Origin: Galbibacter pacificus | GTDB taxonomy: Bacteria; Bacteroidota; Bacteroidia; Flavobacteriales; Flavobacteriaceae | Assembly (NCBI RefSeq): GCF_029603155.1 | Contig: NZ_JAPMUA010000003.1 | Coordinates: 496,001 to 560,000 of the forward strand | Reading direction: 5' to 3' | Length of the DNA stretch: 64,000 nucleotides | Shown: piece after piece, positions 43,563 through 50,674 of the stretch | Layout of the letters: each line of letters starts with the position of its first letter | Numbering within the stretch: position 1 is the stretch's first letter | Translations under genes and position numbers: made by a program | The notes under the pieces: generated by a model | Databases searched by the model: none | Told to the model about the DNA's origin: nothing | Seen by the model: only the letters and a program-made list of their open reading frames with translations

Positions 43563-45983
43563 ATGAAAAAACTACTGATACCATTTTTGGCAATGTTAGC
43601 GCTTACTAACATACAGGCACAAACCGCCAATGGTTCCGAAGAGAACGTAGATAATTGGCCCGTACACGAATATAATCTAACTATCGATTACGAAACTGTA
43701 AATTTTACGGGGAAAGATGTAAAAGCGATGACTATAAATGGAGGGATCCCGGGGCCTAATCTGGTATTCACCGAAGGGGAATTTGCGGTAATCAACGTAA
43801 CCAATAAAATGGATGAGGAAACATCCGTCCATTGGCACGGGATGATTTTGCCCAATTTTTATGATGGTGTTCCCTACCTTTCTACACCTCCTATTCGTCC
43901 AGGGGAAACGTTTCAATATAAATTTGCCATTAAGCAAACCGGAACGTACTGGTACCACTCCCATACCGGATTACAGGAACAACGGGGCGTTTACGGCTCC
44001 ATCCAGATCAACCCAAAAGAAAAAACCTTGGACTATGATAAAGATTTGGTCTTGGTGCTATCAGACTGGATGGACGAAGATCCTGCCTCGCAGCTTAAAA
44101 ACCTAAAGCGTGGGAATGAATGGTACTTGATCAAAAAAGGGCAAATCCAAAGTTGGGATAAGATTATAAAGAAAAAAGCAGTAGGTGCCAAGCTAAAAAT
44201 GATTTGGCAACGGATGCCGGATTTCGCTATATCTGATAATTTCTATGAAAACTTTTTTATTAACGGTGCGGTCAAAAATGAATATCCAGACTTTAAACCC
44301 GGGGAAAAGGTGCGGTTGCGGTTTGTCAATGCTTCGGCAGCTTCTTATTTCTGGTTAACCTTTGGTGGTAAAGACCCGATGTTGGTGTCTGCCGACGGGA
44401 AAGACGTTGTACCCGTTAAGCACAATAAAACCCTAATTGGCGTGGCCGAGACCTACGATTATATTGTCACCATTCCTGAAAATGGCAAACTCGAAGTTCG
44501 GGCAATGGCACAGGACGGTTCTGGTTTTGCCACTGCCTATTTAGGGCAAGGCCGCATTCTAAAAGCTCCAGTAGTTCCCAAACCCGATCTTATCGAAAAT
44601 ATGAAAAGGATGATGGCAATGGATATGAAAATGGGAGCACCCGCTTCAAAATTCAATCCTTCAAAAAACGATTCTATAAAAGTGATGAAAAAATACAGTA
44701 TGGATATGGGGGGAATGAAAATGGACGGTATGGATATGAAGGATGATGATATGAAGGACAAAATGGAAAAAGGAAAAATGAAGGGAATGAAAAAAGACTC
44801 CACGAAGATGGCACAAATGGATCATTCTAACCCGCCTGCCGGCAAGGCAGGAATGGATATGAAAAATAGGGAGATGAAAAAGGATACCATTAAAGATATG
44901 GATGAAATGGAGATGAAAATGGGCTATGTTGTCCCTGCCGATAAGGTTATTGGCGATAATATGAAAACTGGCGGAAATCCCCAGTTCAATTATGATTATT
45001 TGAAATCTCCCGTAAAAACCACTTTTGAAGGGGACAAACCCGTAAAAGAGATGCTTTTTAACCTGACGGGCAATATGAACCGGTATGTCTGGAGCATCAA
45101 CGGTGTACCACTTTCGGAAACCGATAAGATCAAGATCAAGCAAGGGGAAGTAGTACGTATCACACTCAACAACCTTACGATGATGCACCACCCAATGCAC
45201 CTGCACGGACACTTTTTTAGGGTGCTGAACAAAAATGGGGATTATTCACCGTTGAAGCATACCGTGGATGTTCCGCCAATGAAAAAAGTGGTAATCGAGT
45301 TTGATGCAAACGAAACGGGGGATTGGTTTTTCCATTGTCACATTTTATACCACCTGAATGCGGGTATGGCCCGTGTTTTCAGTTATGATGGTCCGCGAGA
45401 TAAACGCCTTAAAGGATACCCGCTGACTAAATTGACCAACGAAGCCGATCACATATTTACCTGGGGTGAATTGACAGCTGCAAGCCATATGACGGAACTT
45501 TATGCCACAGCCACCAATATCAGGAACCAGTTCACTTTTCGTGGTGAATATGGATGGAACAAGAATATGGAGGTTGAAGCCACCTATGAGCGATACCTTA
45601 ATGATTATTTCAGGGTATTTGGTGGTGTAAACGTTGAAAACGAGCTGGATGATAGTCTGGATGAGATCAACACCACGGCCATAGGTGGAATCCGATATTT
45701 AATGCCGCTGCTTATCAATGCCGATCTTAGGATAGACAGTAAGCTACGACCACAGATCAGTTTTTCTAAAGCCACGATGATCTTTCCCCACGTCCTACTT
45801 TATGGGGAATATGAATATCAAGCTGATTTTGGCTGGGTCAATGATTTTGAACCCGGAAGGGATTATGAGAAAGAAACCACTTGGCAGGTGGGCCTTGAAT
45901 ATATTTTGGGAAGGAACTTTTCCCTGATGGGCAGTTATGATAACCGTTTTGGTGTTGGCGGAGGGCTTTCCGCAAGATTTTAA
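43563..45983 (+). CDS. Multicopper oxidase (CopA/PcoA type) fused to a PcoB-like beta-barrel
   Basis: 806 aa. Signal peptide (residues 1-20). Cupredoxin domains carry HWHG (His90, His92), WYHSHTG (His132, His134), HPMHLHGHFF (about 541-550) and HCHILYHLNAGM (about 590-601), so all copper sites are intact. Residues ~345-455 are a Met/Asp/Lys-rich metal-binding linker. After the oxidase part, residues ~640-806 match copper resistance protein B (PcoB) barrel sequence and end in Phe like an outer-membrane protein. It oxidises Cu(I) outside the cytoplasm and is probably tethered to the outer membrane by its own barrel. Confidence 0.9.
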   Translation: MKKLLIPFLAMLALTNIQAQTANGSEENVDNWPVHEYNLTIDYETVNFTGKDVKAMTINGGIPGPNLVFTEGEFAVINVTNKMDEETSVHWHGMILPNFYDGVPYLSTPPIRPGETFQYKFAIKQTGTYWYHSHTGLQEQRGVYGSIQINPKEKTLDYDKDLVLVLSDWMDEDPASQLKNLKRGNEWYLIKKGQIQSWDKIIKKKAVGAKLKMIWQRMPDFAISDNFYENFFINGAVKNEYPDFKPGEKVRLRFVNASAASYFWLTFGGKDPMLVSADGKDVVPVKHNKTLIGVAETYDYIVTIPENGKLEVRAMAQDGSGFATAYLGQGRILKAPVVPKPDLIENMKRMMAMDMKMGAPASKFNPSKNDSIKVMKKYSMDMGGMKMDGMDMKDDDMKDKMEKGKMKGMKKDSTKMAQMDHSNPPAGKAGMDMKNREMKKDTIKDMDEMEMKMGYVVPADKVIGDNMKTGGNPQFNYDYLKSPVKTTFEGDKPVKEMLFNLTGNMNRYVWSINGVPLSETDKIKIKQGEVVRITLNNLTMMHHPMHLHGHFFRVLNKNGDYSPLKHTVDVPPMKKVVIEFDANETGDWFFHCHILYHLNAGMARVFSYDGPRDKRLKGYPLTKLTNEADHIFTWGELTAASHMTELYATATNIRNQFTFRGEYGWNKNMEVEATYERYLNDYFRVFGGVNVENELDDSLDEINTTAIGGIRYLMPLLINADLRIDSKLRPQISFSKATMIFPHVLLYGEYEYQADFGWVNDFEPGRDYEKETTWQVGLEYILGRNFSLMGSYDNRFGVGGGLSARF
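44834..44850. repeat. Palindromic insertion inside the Met-rich linker
   Basis: CCTGCC-GGCAA-GGCAGG encodes PAGKAG within an otherwise Met/Asp/Lys-rich linker (HSNPPAGKAGMDMKN). Both base composition and residues differ from the flanks. It resembles short mobile palindromes of flavobacterial genomes. Confidence 0.5.
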
Positions 45984-45994
45984 AATTAAAAGTT

Positions 45995-46198
45995 ATGATG
46001 TACGAATGGGATTGGCTGATTTTACTAGGGGTAGTAGTCCTCTGCATCTTTATTTATTCAGGCAAGAGGCAAAAAAAGATAAAAAAACGAAAGGATGCCC
46101 TAAAAATTTTGGATGAACGCTATGCCAAGGATGAAATTTCCAAAGAAGAGTATTTAGAGCATAAAGAAATCCTACAATCAAAAGATAAAAGGGGTTAA
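45995..46198 (+). CDS. SHOCT domain membrane protein
   Basis: 67 aa. One N-terminal helix (WLILLGVVVLCIFIYSG), a basic stretch, then a SHOCT-type end (ALKILDERYAKDEISKEEYLEHKEIL). SHOCT proteins are small and often found in resistance operons; the function is not settled. It starts 11 nt after the oxidase gene. Confidence 0.82.
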   Translation: MMYEWDWLILLGVVVLCIFIYSGKRQKKIKKRKDALKILDERYAKDEISKEEYLEHKEILQSKDKRG

Positions 46199-46254
46199 AA
46201 AGAACGGCCCTTACCTTAACAATTAACTCAATTATTAATTAAATTTTAAACAGT

Positions 46255-46575
46255 ATGAAAAATTCAAAATTGATCGAAGCATTGAACAACTGTGTTGCGC
46301 ATTGCAATTACTGCGCAGATGCCTGTCTGGATTCAGATGACATCAAAATGATGGTAGATTGTATCAGAACTGACAGGGCTTGTGCCGAAGTATGCAGCGC
46401 AACTGCAAAGCTGCTTGCCGCAAATTATTCAGATGCCAAAGAAATGGTGGAATACTGCCATAAAACCTGTAAAAAATGTGCTGATGAGTGTGCGAAACAC
46501 GACGCCCAGCATTGTAAAGACTGTGCAGACGCGTGTAAAAAATGCGCTGATGCCTGTGAAGCTTATTTAAGCTAA
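46255..46575 (+). CDS. Four-helix bundle copper-storage protein (Csp/DUF326)
   Basis: 106 aa with 16 cysteines in regular C-x2/3-C spacing (NNCVAHCNYCADAC ... HKTCKKCADEC ... HCKDCADACKKCADAC). No signal peptide, so it is cytosolic (Csp3-like). Such proteins bind many Cu(I) ions inside the bundle. It lies between the oxidase/SHOCT genes and the DUF3347 lipoprotein gene. Confidence 0.92.
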   Translation: MKNSKLIEALNNCVAHCNYCADACLDSDDIKMMVDCIRTDRACAEVCSATAKLLAANYSDAKEMVEYCHKTCKKCADECAKHDAQHCKDCADACKKCADACEAYLS

Positions 46576-46584
46576 ATGTAATTA

Positions 46585-46616
46585 ATAATCTTCCCCTTTA
46601 AGTAGGGGAAGATTAT
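46585..46616. other. Strong hairpin between the Csp and DUF3347 genes
   Basis: A 12-bp perfect stem (ATAATCTTCCCC / GGGGAAGATTAT) with an 8-nt loop and no T tract. It may stabilise the upstream mRNA end or attenuate read-through. Confidence 0.55.
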
Positions 46617-46694
46617 CATAAATCCAGTTTGAAAGGAATCCTAAAAAGAGTGATAAAAATTAAGTTTTCAAAGAACAATTAAAAGAATATCAAG

Positions 46695-47285
46695 ATGAAA
46701 AAATTAAAGATTACAATGAGTATTTTGACAATGGCATTAGTTGCCCTGACGACAATGTCCTGTAAGGACGGGAAAAAAGAAGGGTCAACAGCTCCAATGT
46801 CCAATGAGATGCATCAGGAAGATGCCGGGTCTGAAATGATGGCCGATAATTCAAGTAATAGTGAATCATCCGCAATCATCGACAATTACCTTAAAATTAA
46901 AAATGCCCTGGTAGCCGATAATCAAGAAGATGCCGCTAAAGCAGGCGGAATGCTGATGGCTGACCTTAAAGATTTTGATAAGAGCAAATATTCTTCAGAT
47001 AAGCAGCGCGAGTTGACTGATATCATTGAAGACGCCACGGAACACGCGGAACATATTTCAGAAAGCCCTATGGAGCACCAGCGGGAGCATTTCGATATTT
47101 TGAGCAAAGATATGATCGATATGATAGCCATAACAGGAACCAGTAAAAAGCTATACCAGGATTTTTGCCCGATGTACAATAACAACAAAGGTGCGCAATG
47201 GTTGAGCAGTACCGAAGAAATCAAAAACCCATATATGGGCAGCAAAATGCCGGGTTGTGGAAAGATGCAGAAAGAGATCAATTAA
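46695..47285 (+). CDS. DUF3347 domain lipoprotein
   Basis: 196 aa. Lipoprotein signal ending TMSC (Cys23), a Met/His-rich linker (PMSNEMHQEDAGSEMM), then the DUF3347 domain (about 60-190) with the C-terminal FCPMYNNNKGAQWLSSTEEIKNPYMGSKMPGCG. Its CPM...NN(K/Q)GA...W pattern recurs at the end of the CusB-like adaptor at 53944. It is a periplasmic copper-binding domain by association. The haem-binding gene follows directly. Confidence 0.88.
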   Translation: MKKLKITMSILTMALVALTTMSCKDGKKEGSTAPMSNEMHQEDAGSEMMADNSSNSESSAIIDNYLKIKNALVADNQEDAAKAGGMLMADLKDFDKSKYSSDKQRELTDIIEDATEHAEHISESPMEHQREHFDILSKDMIDMIAITGTSKKLYQDFCPMYNNNKGAQWLSSTEEIKNPYMGSKMPGCGKMQKEIN

Positions 47286-47738
47286 TTGAAAGTTTTTAAG
47301 ACTATAGCCTGGGTTTTGCTGATTGCATTTGTGGGGATCCAATTTTTCCCCACAGAGCGCAATCAAAGTGAGGCCGAGTACGCTTCTGATTTTATGGAGG
47401 TCAATACGGTGCCGCCAATGGTACAGAATAAGATAAAGGTGTCCTGCTATGATTGCCATAGCAACAATACCAAATATCCTTGGTACAATAAAGTACAGCC
47501 GGTGGCCTGGTTTCTTGAAGACCATATTGAAGAAGGGAAAAACGAACTGAATTTCAACGAATGGGGAGATTATTCCGACCGGAGGAAAAACAGCAAACTT
47601 CGGTCAATTATCAGTCAGATTGAAGATGATGAAATGCCGCTTGACTCCTACACGTTTATTCATAGGGATGCAAAATTTTCTGAATCGGAAAAAAAAGAGA
47701 TCTTAAAATATATGACCCAGCTTAAAAATAAGCTGTAA
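47286..47738 (+). CDS. Haem-binding domain protein
   Basis: 150 aa from TTG at 47286, immediately after the upstream stop. An N-terminal membrane anchor (AWVLLIAFVGIQFF), then CYDCHSNNTKYPWYNKVQP with the CxxCH haem motif, and a helical C-terminal half. It matches the Haem_bd family, common in Bacteroidota copper operons. A role in redox of periplasmic copper is an inference. Confidence 0.88.
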   Translation: MKVFKTIAWVLLIAFVGIQFFPTERNQSEAEYASDFMEVNTVPPMVQNKIKVSCYDCHSNNTKYPWYNKVQPVAWFLEDHIEEGKNELNFNEWGDYSDRRKNSKLRSIISQIEDDEMPLDSYTFIHRDAKFSESEKKEILKYMTQLKNKL

Positions 47739-47784
47739 AATTTAAAATTTAAACGATGTTCAAGAAATGAAATAAATACAATTA

Positions 47785-47848
47785 TACCCGAAAAAAGGAA
47801 AGAGTTTTTTTCATTGATTGGTTAGTTAGAACTTTCCTTTTTAGGGTA
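47785..47848. repeat. Long inverted repeat 1 in the 47.7-47.9 kb intergenic region
   Basis: The left arm 47785-47802 (TACCCGAAAAAAGGAAAG) pairs with the right arm 47832-47848 (CTTTCCTTTTTAGGGTA) almost fully, around a 29-nt loop that contains T7. A second dyad lies 18 nt further on. Origin unknown: a small non-autonomous element or regulatory hairpins. Confidence 0.55.
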
Positions 47849-47866
47849 TGGTAATAAAGTCCTGTT

Positions 47867-47911
47867 AGGGAAGGGTATTCTTAATTTAACCCTTTAAAAA
47901 GTCCCTTCCCT
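47867..47911. repeat. Inverted repeat 2 in the same intergenic region
   Basis: AGGGAAGGG (47867-47875) and CCCTTCCCT (47903-47911) are perfect 9-bp arms. It ends 24 nt before a small gene at 47936. Confidence 0.6.
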
Positions 47912-47935
47912 TGGCAGGCACAAAAAAGAAAGCTG

Positions 47936-48073
47936 ATGAAAGATTGTTGTAAAACAGGAAATGAAAGAGAACAAAAGAAAAGTGGCTTAAAAAAATGGTT
48001 CAGCTATATCATTTATGGAATTATAGCCATTGTCATTATCGGTGCTTTACTGCTCCAATTAACTGGAAACTAA
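47936..48073 (+). CDS. Small Cys-containing single-helix membrane protein
   Basis: 45 aa (MKDCCKTGNEREQKKSGLKKWFSYIIYG...), ATG 47936 and TAA 48071-48073. A vicinal Cys4-Cys5 pair at the cytoplasmic N-terminus, a basic stretch, then one helix (YIIYGIIAIVIIGALLLQL). It ends 15 nt before the DUF2231 gene. The Cys pair suggests metal or thiol chemistry. Family not named, but such small proteins occur next to copper genes. Confidence 0.65.
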   Translation: MKDCCKTGNEREQKKSGLKKWFSYIIYGIIAIVIIGALLLQLTGN

Positions 48074-48088
48074 TTAAAAACAATAGAA

Positions 48089-48754
48089 ATGAAAACAAGA
48101 CAACTATTTCTTACCATATTGATGTTAGCTTATGTTGGGATTTTTACAACTGCGTTTGCCGCAAATAATTCCACAAGTTTAGATACAAAGACGGAAATAA
48201 AAGATGAGAAAGCCGCCGAAGCTGTTGGTGTAAGCAATTCTGTTCCCACCTTACAAACCGATCCAGAAGCTAGTTTGGACGAATTCCCCAATCTGCACCC
48301 CTTAGTGGTTCATTTTCCCATAGCACTATTGTTTTTGGCCGTTGTATTACAATTAATACAACTGTTTACAATGAACCGGACATTGGATTGGGTAGTATTG
48401 CTAACAGTTGGAGCAGGATTTATAGGGGCTTATGTAGCCGGTAACTTTGTACATCCCCATACTGAAGGACTTACCGAAACTGCAAAAAAGGTATTGGAAC
48501 AGCACGATAAGTATGCAATGTGGGCGATGTGGTCCAGTGCTGCGGCCGCTCTACTCAAACTTGTTAGCCTTTTCTGGTTTAAGCAAAAAAGATGGTTTGA
48601 GATTTTAGTGTTTTTGGTACTTGCCTTTTCAGGGTATTCTGTTGGTTGGGCTGGGCATTATGGCTCCCAATTGGTTTATATAGAAGGTGTGGGACCACAA
48701 GGCAATTATCTGGGTAACGAAGCCGAAGAAGGACACGGAGGGCATTCACACTAA
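48089..48754 (+). CDS. DUF2231 domain membrane protein
   Basis: 221 aa. Signal peptide (1-25), a polar linker, then LHPLVVHFPIALLFLAVVLQLIQL, the DUF2231 signature with two His, followed by three more helices and an acidic/His-rich tail (EAEEGHGGHSH). DUF2231 proteins are thought to be haem- or metal-linked membrane proteins, and copper context is common. The permease gene follows after 53 nt. Confidence 0.85.
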   Translation: MKTRQLFLTILMLAYVGIFTTAFAANNSTSLDTKTEIKDEKAAEAVGVSNSVPTLQTDPEASLDEFPNLHPLVVHFPIALLFLAVVLQLIQLFTMNRTLDWVVLLTVGAGFIGAYVAGNFVHPHTEGLTETAKKVLEQHDKYAMWAMWSSAAAALLKLVSLFWFKQKRWFEILVFLVLAFSGYSVGWAGHYGSQLVYIEGVGPQGNYLGNEAEEGHGGHSH

Positions 48755-48807
48755 ATTTTATTTTCATTAAGGTAAGCATCAGAATAGTAAAAAAATAAAT
48801 AGTTGTT

Positions 48808-50037
48808 ATGAATGATTTTTTAAAACAATGGGGAGAGGCCGCTTATACCACCACCGGATTTTTTTGGATGGCGTTGTGGGCATTCGTACTGGGCTATATC
48901 ATAAGCAGTATGATCCAGATTTTCGTGACCGAAAAACGGATGCAAAAAACAATGGGCGGTGCAGAATCTAAAGGGGTTCTATTGGGTACTTTTTTCGGTT
49001 TTATAAGCAGTTCGTGCAGTTTTGCCGCCTTGGCAAGTACAAAGTCCCTTTTTAAAAAAGGGGCGAGTTTCATTTCGTCCATAGCCTTCTTATTGGCTTC
49101 GACCAATCTCGTTATCGAGCTGGGGATCATCATATCCATCTTTTTGGGATGGCAGTTTGTAGTGGGCGAATATGCCGGGGGAATTTTATTGATAGGGATC
49201 AGTTGGATTTTAATACGGCTTATCAACCCCAAAAAGCTTATTGATAAGGCAAGAAAAAACCTCGAAAAGGAGGATGAAGGTTCGGGAATGGATGATTCCA
49301 AAGATTGGAAGAAGCAGATGCAAAAAGAAGATAGCTGGGCGAAAGTGGGCAAAAAATATAAGATGGAATGGCAAATGGTCTGGAAAGATGTCACCGTGGG
49401 CTTTACCATTGCCGGTATCGTTGCGGCCTTTGTGCCCGATGCGTGGTTTCAGACACTCTTTATTGGGAGCGGTCAAGGAAATACGGACTTTTCGTTTTTT
49501 GAAATCCTGGAACATATCATCGTGGGCCCCGTCGCGGCGTTTGTAACCTTCATAGGATCTATGGGCAACATCCCCTTGGCCGCATTGCTCTTTGGGAAAG
49601 GGGTGAGTTTTGCCGGGGTAATGGCCTTTATTTTTAGCGACTTGGTCGTTTTTCCAATTTTAAGGATCAATGCCAAATACTATGGTTGGAAGATGTCCTT
49701 ATTTATTCTTTTCCTTCTGTTTACTTCGCTGATTGGGGCCTCACTCATTTTGCACTATTCTTTTGACCTGATGAGCCTGTTACCAGATCCTTCACAGGTA
49801 AAGGTTCAGGATAGCGAATATTTCAAATTGAACTACACCTTTTATTTGAACCTTGCTTTTTTAGCAATATCGGGGTATTTGATCTACCTGGGTTTTTTCA
49901 AAAAGAAGGATGTGAAAAGCAAAATGGGCGAAATGGCGCCTAAAAGCCAATTGCTCGAAAACATTTTAAAATATGCGGCCTTTATAAGTTACATCTGGAT
50001 TGCGGGCGGGCTAATTGTGAAATTTTTAATTCAATGA
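48808..50037 (+). CDS. Permease, ArsP_1/SO_0444 type Cu/Zn exporter
   Basis: 409 aa with about ten helices in two halves: FWMALWAFVLGYIISSMIQIF with SSCSFAALASTKSLFKKGASFISSIAFLLASTNLVIELG, and the repeat GPVAAFVTFIGSMGNIPLAALLFGKGVSFAGVMAFIFSDLV. It matches the predicted permease family that includes SO_0444, linked to Cu/Zn tolerance. The stop overlaps the next regulator start by 4 nt (ATGA). Confidence 0.87.
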   Translation: MNDFLKQWGEAAYTTTGFFWMALWAFVLGYIISSMIQIFVTEKRMQKTMGGAESKGVLLGTFFGFISSSCSFAALASTKSLFKKGASFISSIAFLLASTNLVIELGIIISIFLGWQFVVGEYAGGILLIGISWILIRLINPKKLIDKARKNLEKEDEGSGMDDSKDWKKQMQKEDSWAKVGKKYKMEWQMVWKDVTVGFTIAGIVAAFVPDAWFQTLFIGSGQGNTDFSFFEILEHIIVGPVAAFVTFIGSMGNIPLAALLFGKGVSFAGVMAFIFSDLVVFPILRINAKYYGWKMSLFILFLLFTSLIGASLILHYSFDLMSLLPDPSQVKVQDSEYFKLNYTFYLNLAFLAISGYLIYLGFFKKKDVKSKMGEMAPKSQLLENILKYAAFISYIWIAGGLIVKFLIQ

Positions 50038-50597
50038 TTATGAAAGTTAGACTAAAAAATATGGTTTGCGATCGCTGTAAGATGGTGCTCAAGCAAGAAT
50101 TGGAAAACGCAGGGATAAATATAGTATCATTAGAATTGGGAGAATTGATTGTTTTAGATGAAGTATCGGTTAGCAAAAGTATTTTGAAAGAAATAGCCGA
50201 ACGCAATGGATTTGAAGTAATTGATAGTAATACTTCCGTTTTAATAGAGAATGTCAAAACAGCTTTGATAAAAAAAGTCGAAAACTTGCAAGGCTTAAAC
50301 GAAAAGACGTCCACCTTTCTTTCTGATGTACTCAATGTTGATTACTCTGTAATTAGCAAGTCTTTCAGCGCTTCAACAGGAATTACAGTTGAAAAATACC
50401 TGATAAAACTGAAAATGGAAAAAACAAAAGAACTATTGCAAATGGGTAATAAGACTTTTTCTGAAATAGCATATTCCTTGGATTACAATAGTGGAAGCCA
50501 TCTCGCAAAACAATTCAAAAATATGACGGGTATGTCGATGACCCAATACAGGAAATTACAAAAATGGAATCGCAAGACACTTGATAGAATTGTATAA
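50034..50597 (+). CDS. HMA-like CxxC domain fused to an AraC-type HTH (second copy)
   Basis: 187 aa and homologous over its full length to the protein at 42929. The start is VRLKNMVCDRCKMVLKQEL (Cys12, Cys15), then the HMA-like end LKEIAERNGFEVI, and the AraC HTH ITVEKYLIKLKMEKTKELL ... FSEIAYSLDYNSGSHLAKQFKNMTGMSMTQYR. It overlaps the permease gene by 4 nt and precedes copA by 77 nt, so each copy follows an export gene. An ATG at 50040 is an alternative start. Confidence 0.85.
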   Translation: MIMKVRLKNMVCDRCKMVLKQELENAGINIVSLELGELIVLDEVSVSKSILKEIAERNGFEVIDSNTSVLIENVKTALIKKVENLQGLNEKTSTFLSDVLNVDYSVISKSFSASTGITVEKYLIKLKMEKTKELLQMGNKTFSEIAYSLDYNSGSHLAKQFKNMTGMSMTQYRKLQKWNRKTLDRIV

Positions 50598-50674
50598 GAA
50601 TTAACCTGAATTATCAAAGTAAGAAATTCAAGGTATAGATATATTGCTCTATTCAATCCTTAATAATTAGAAAA

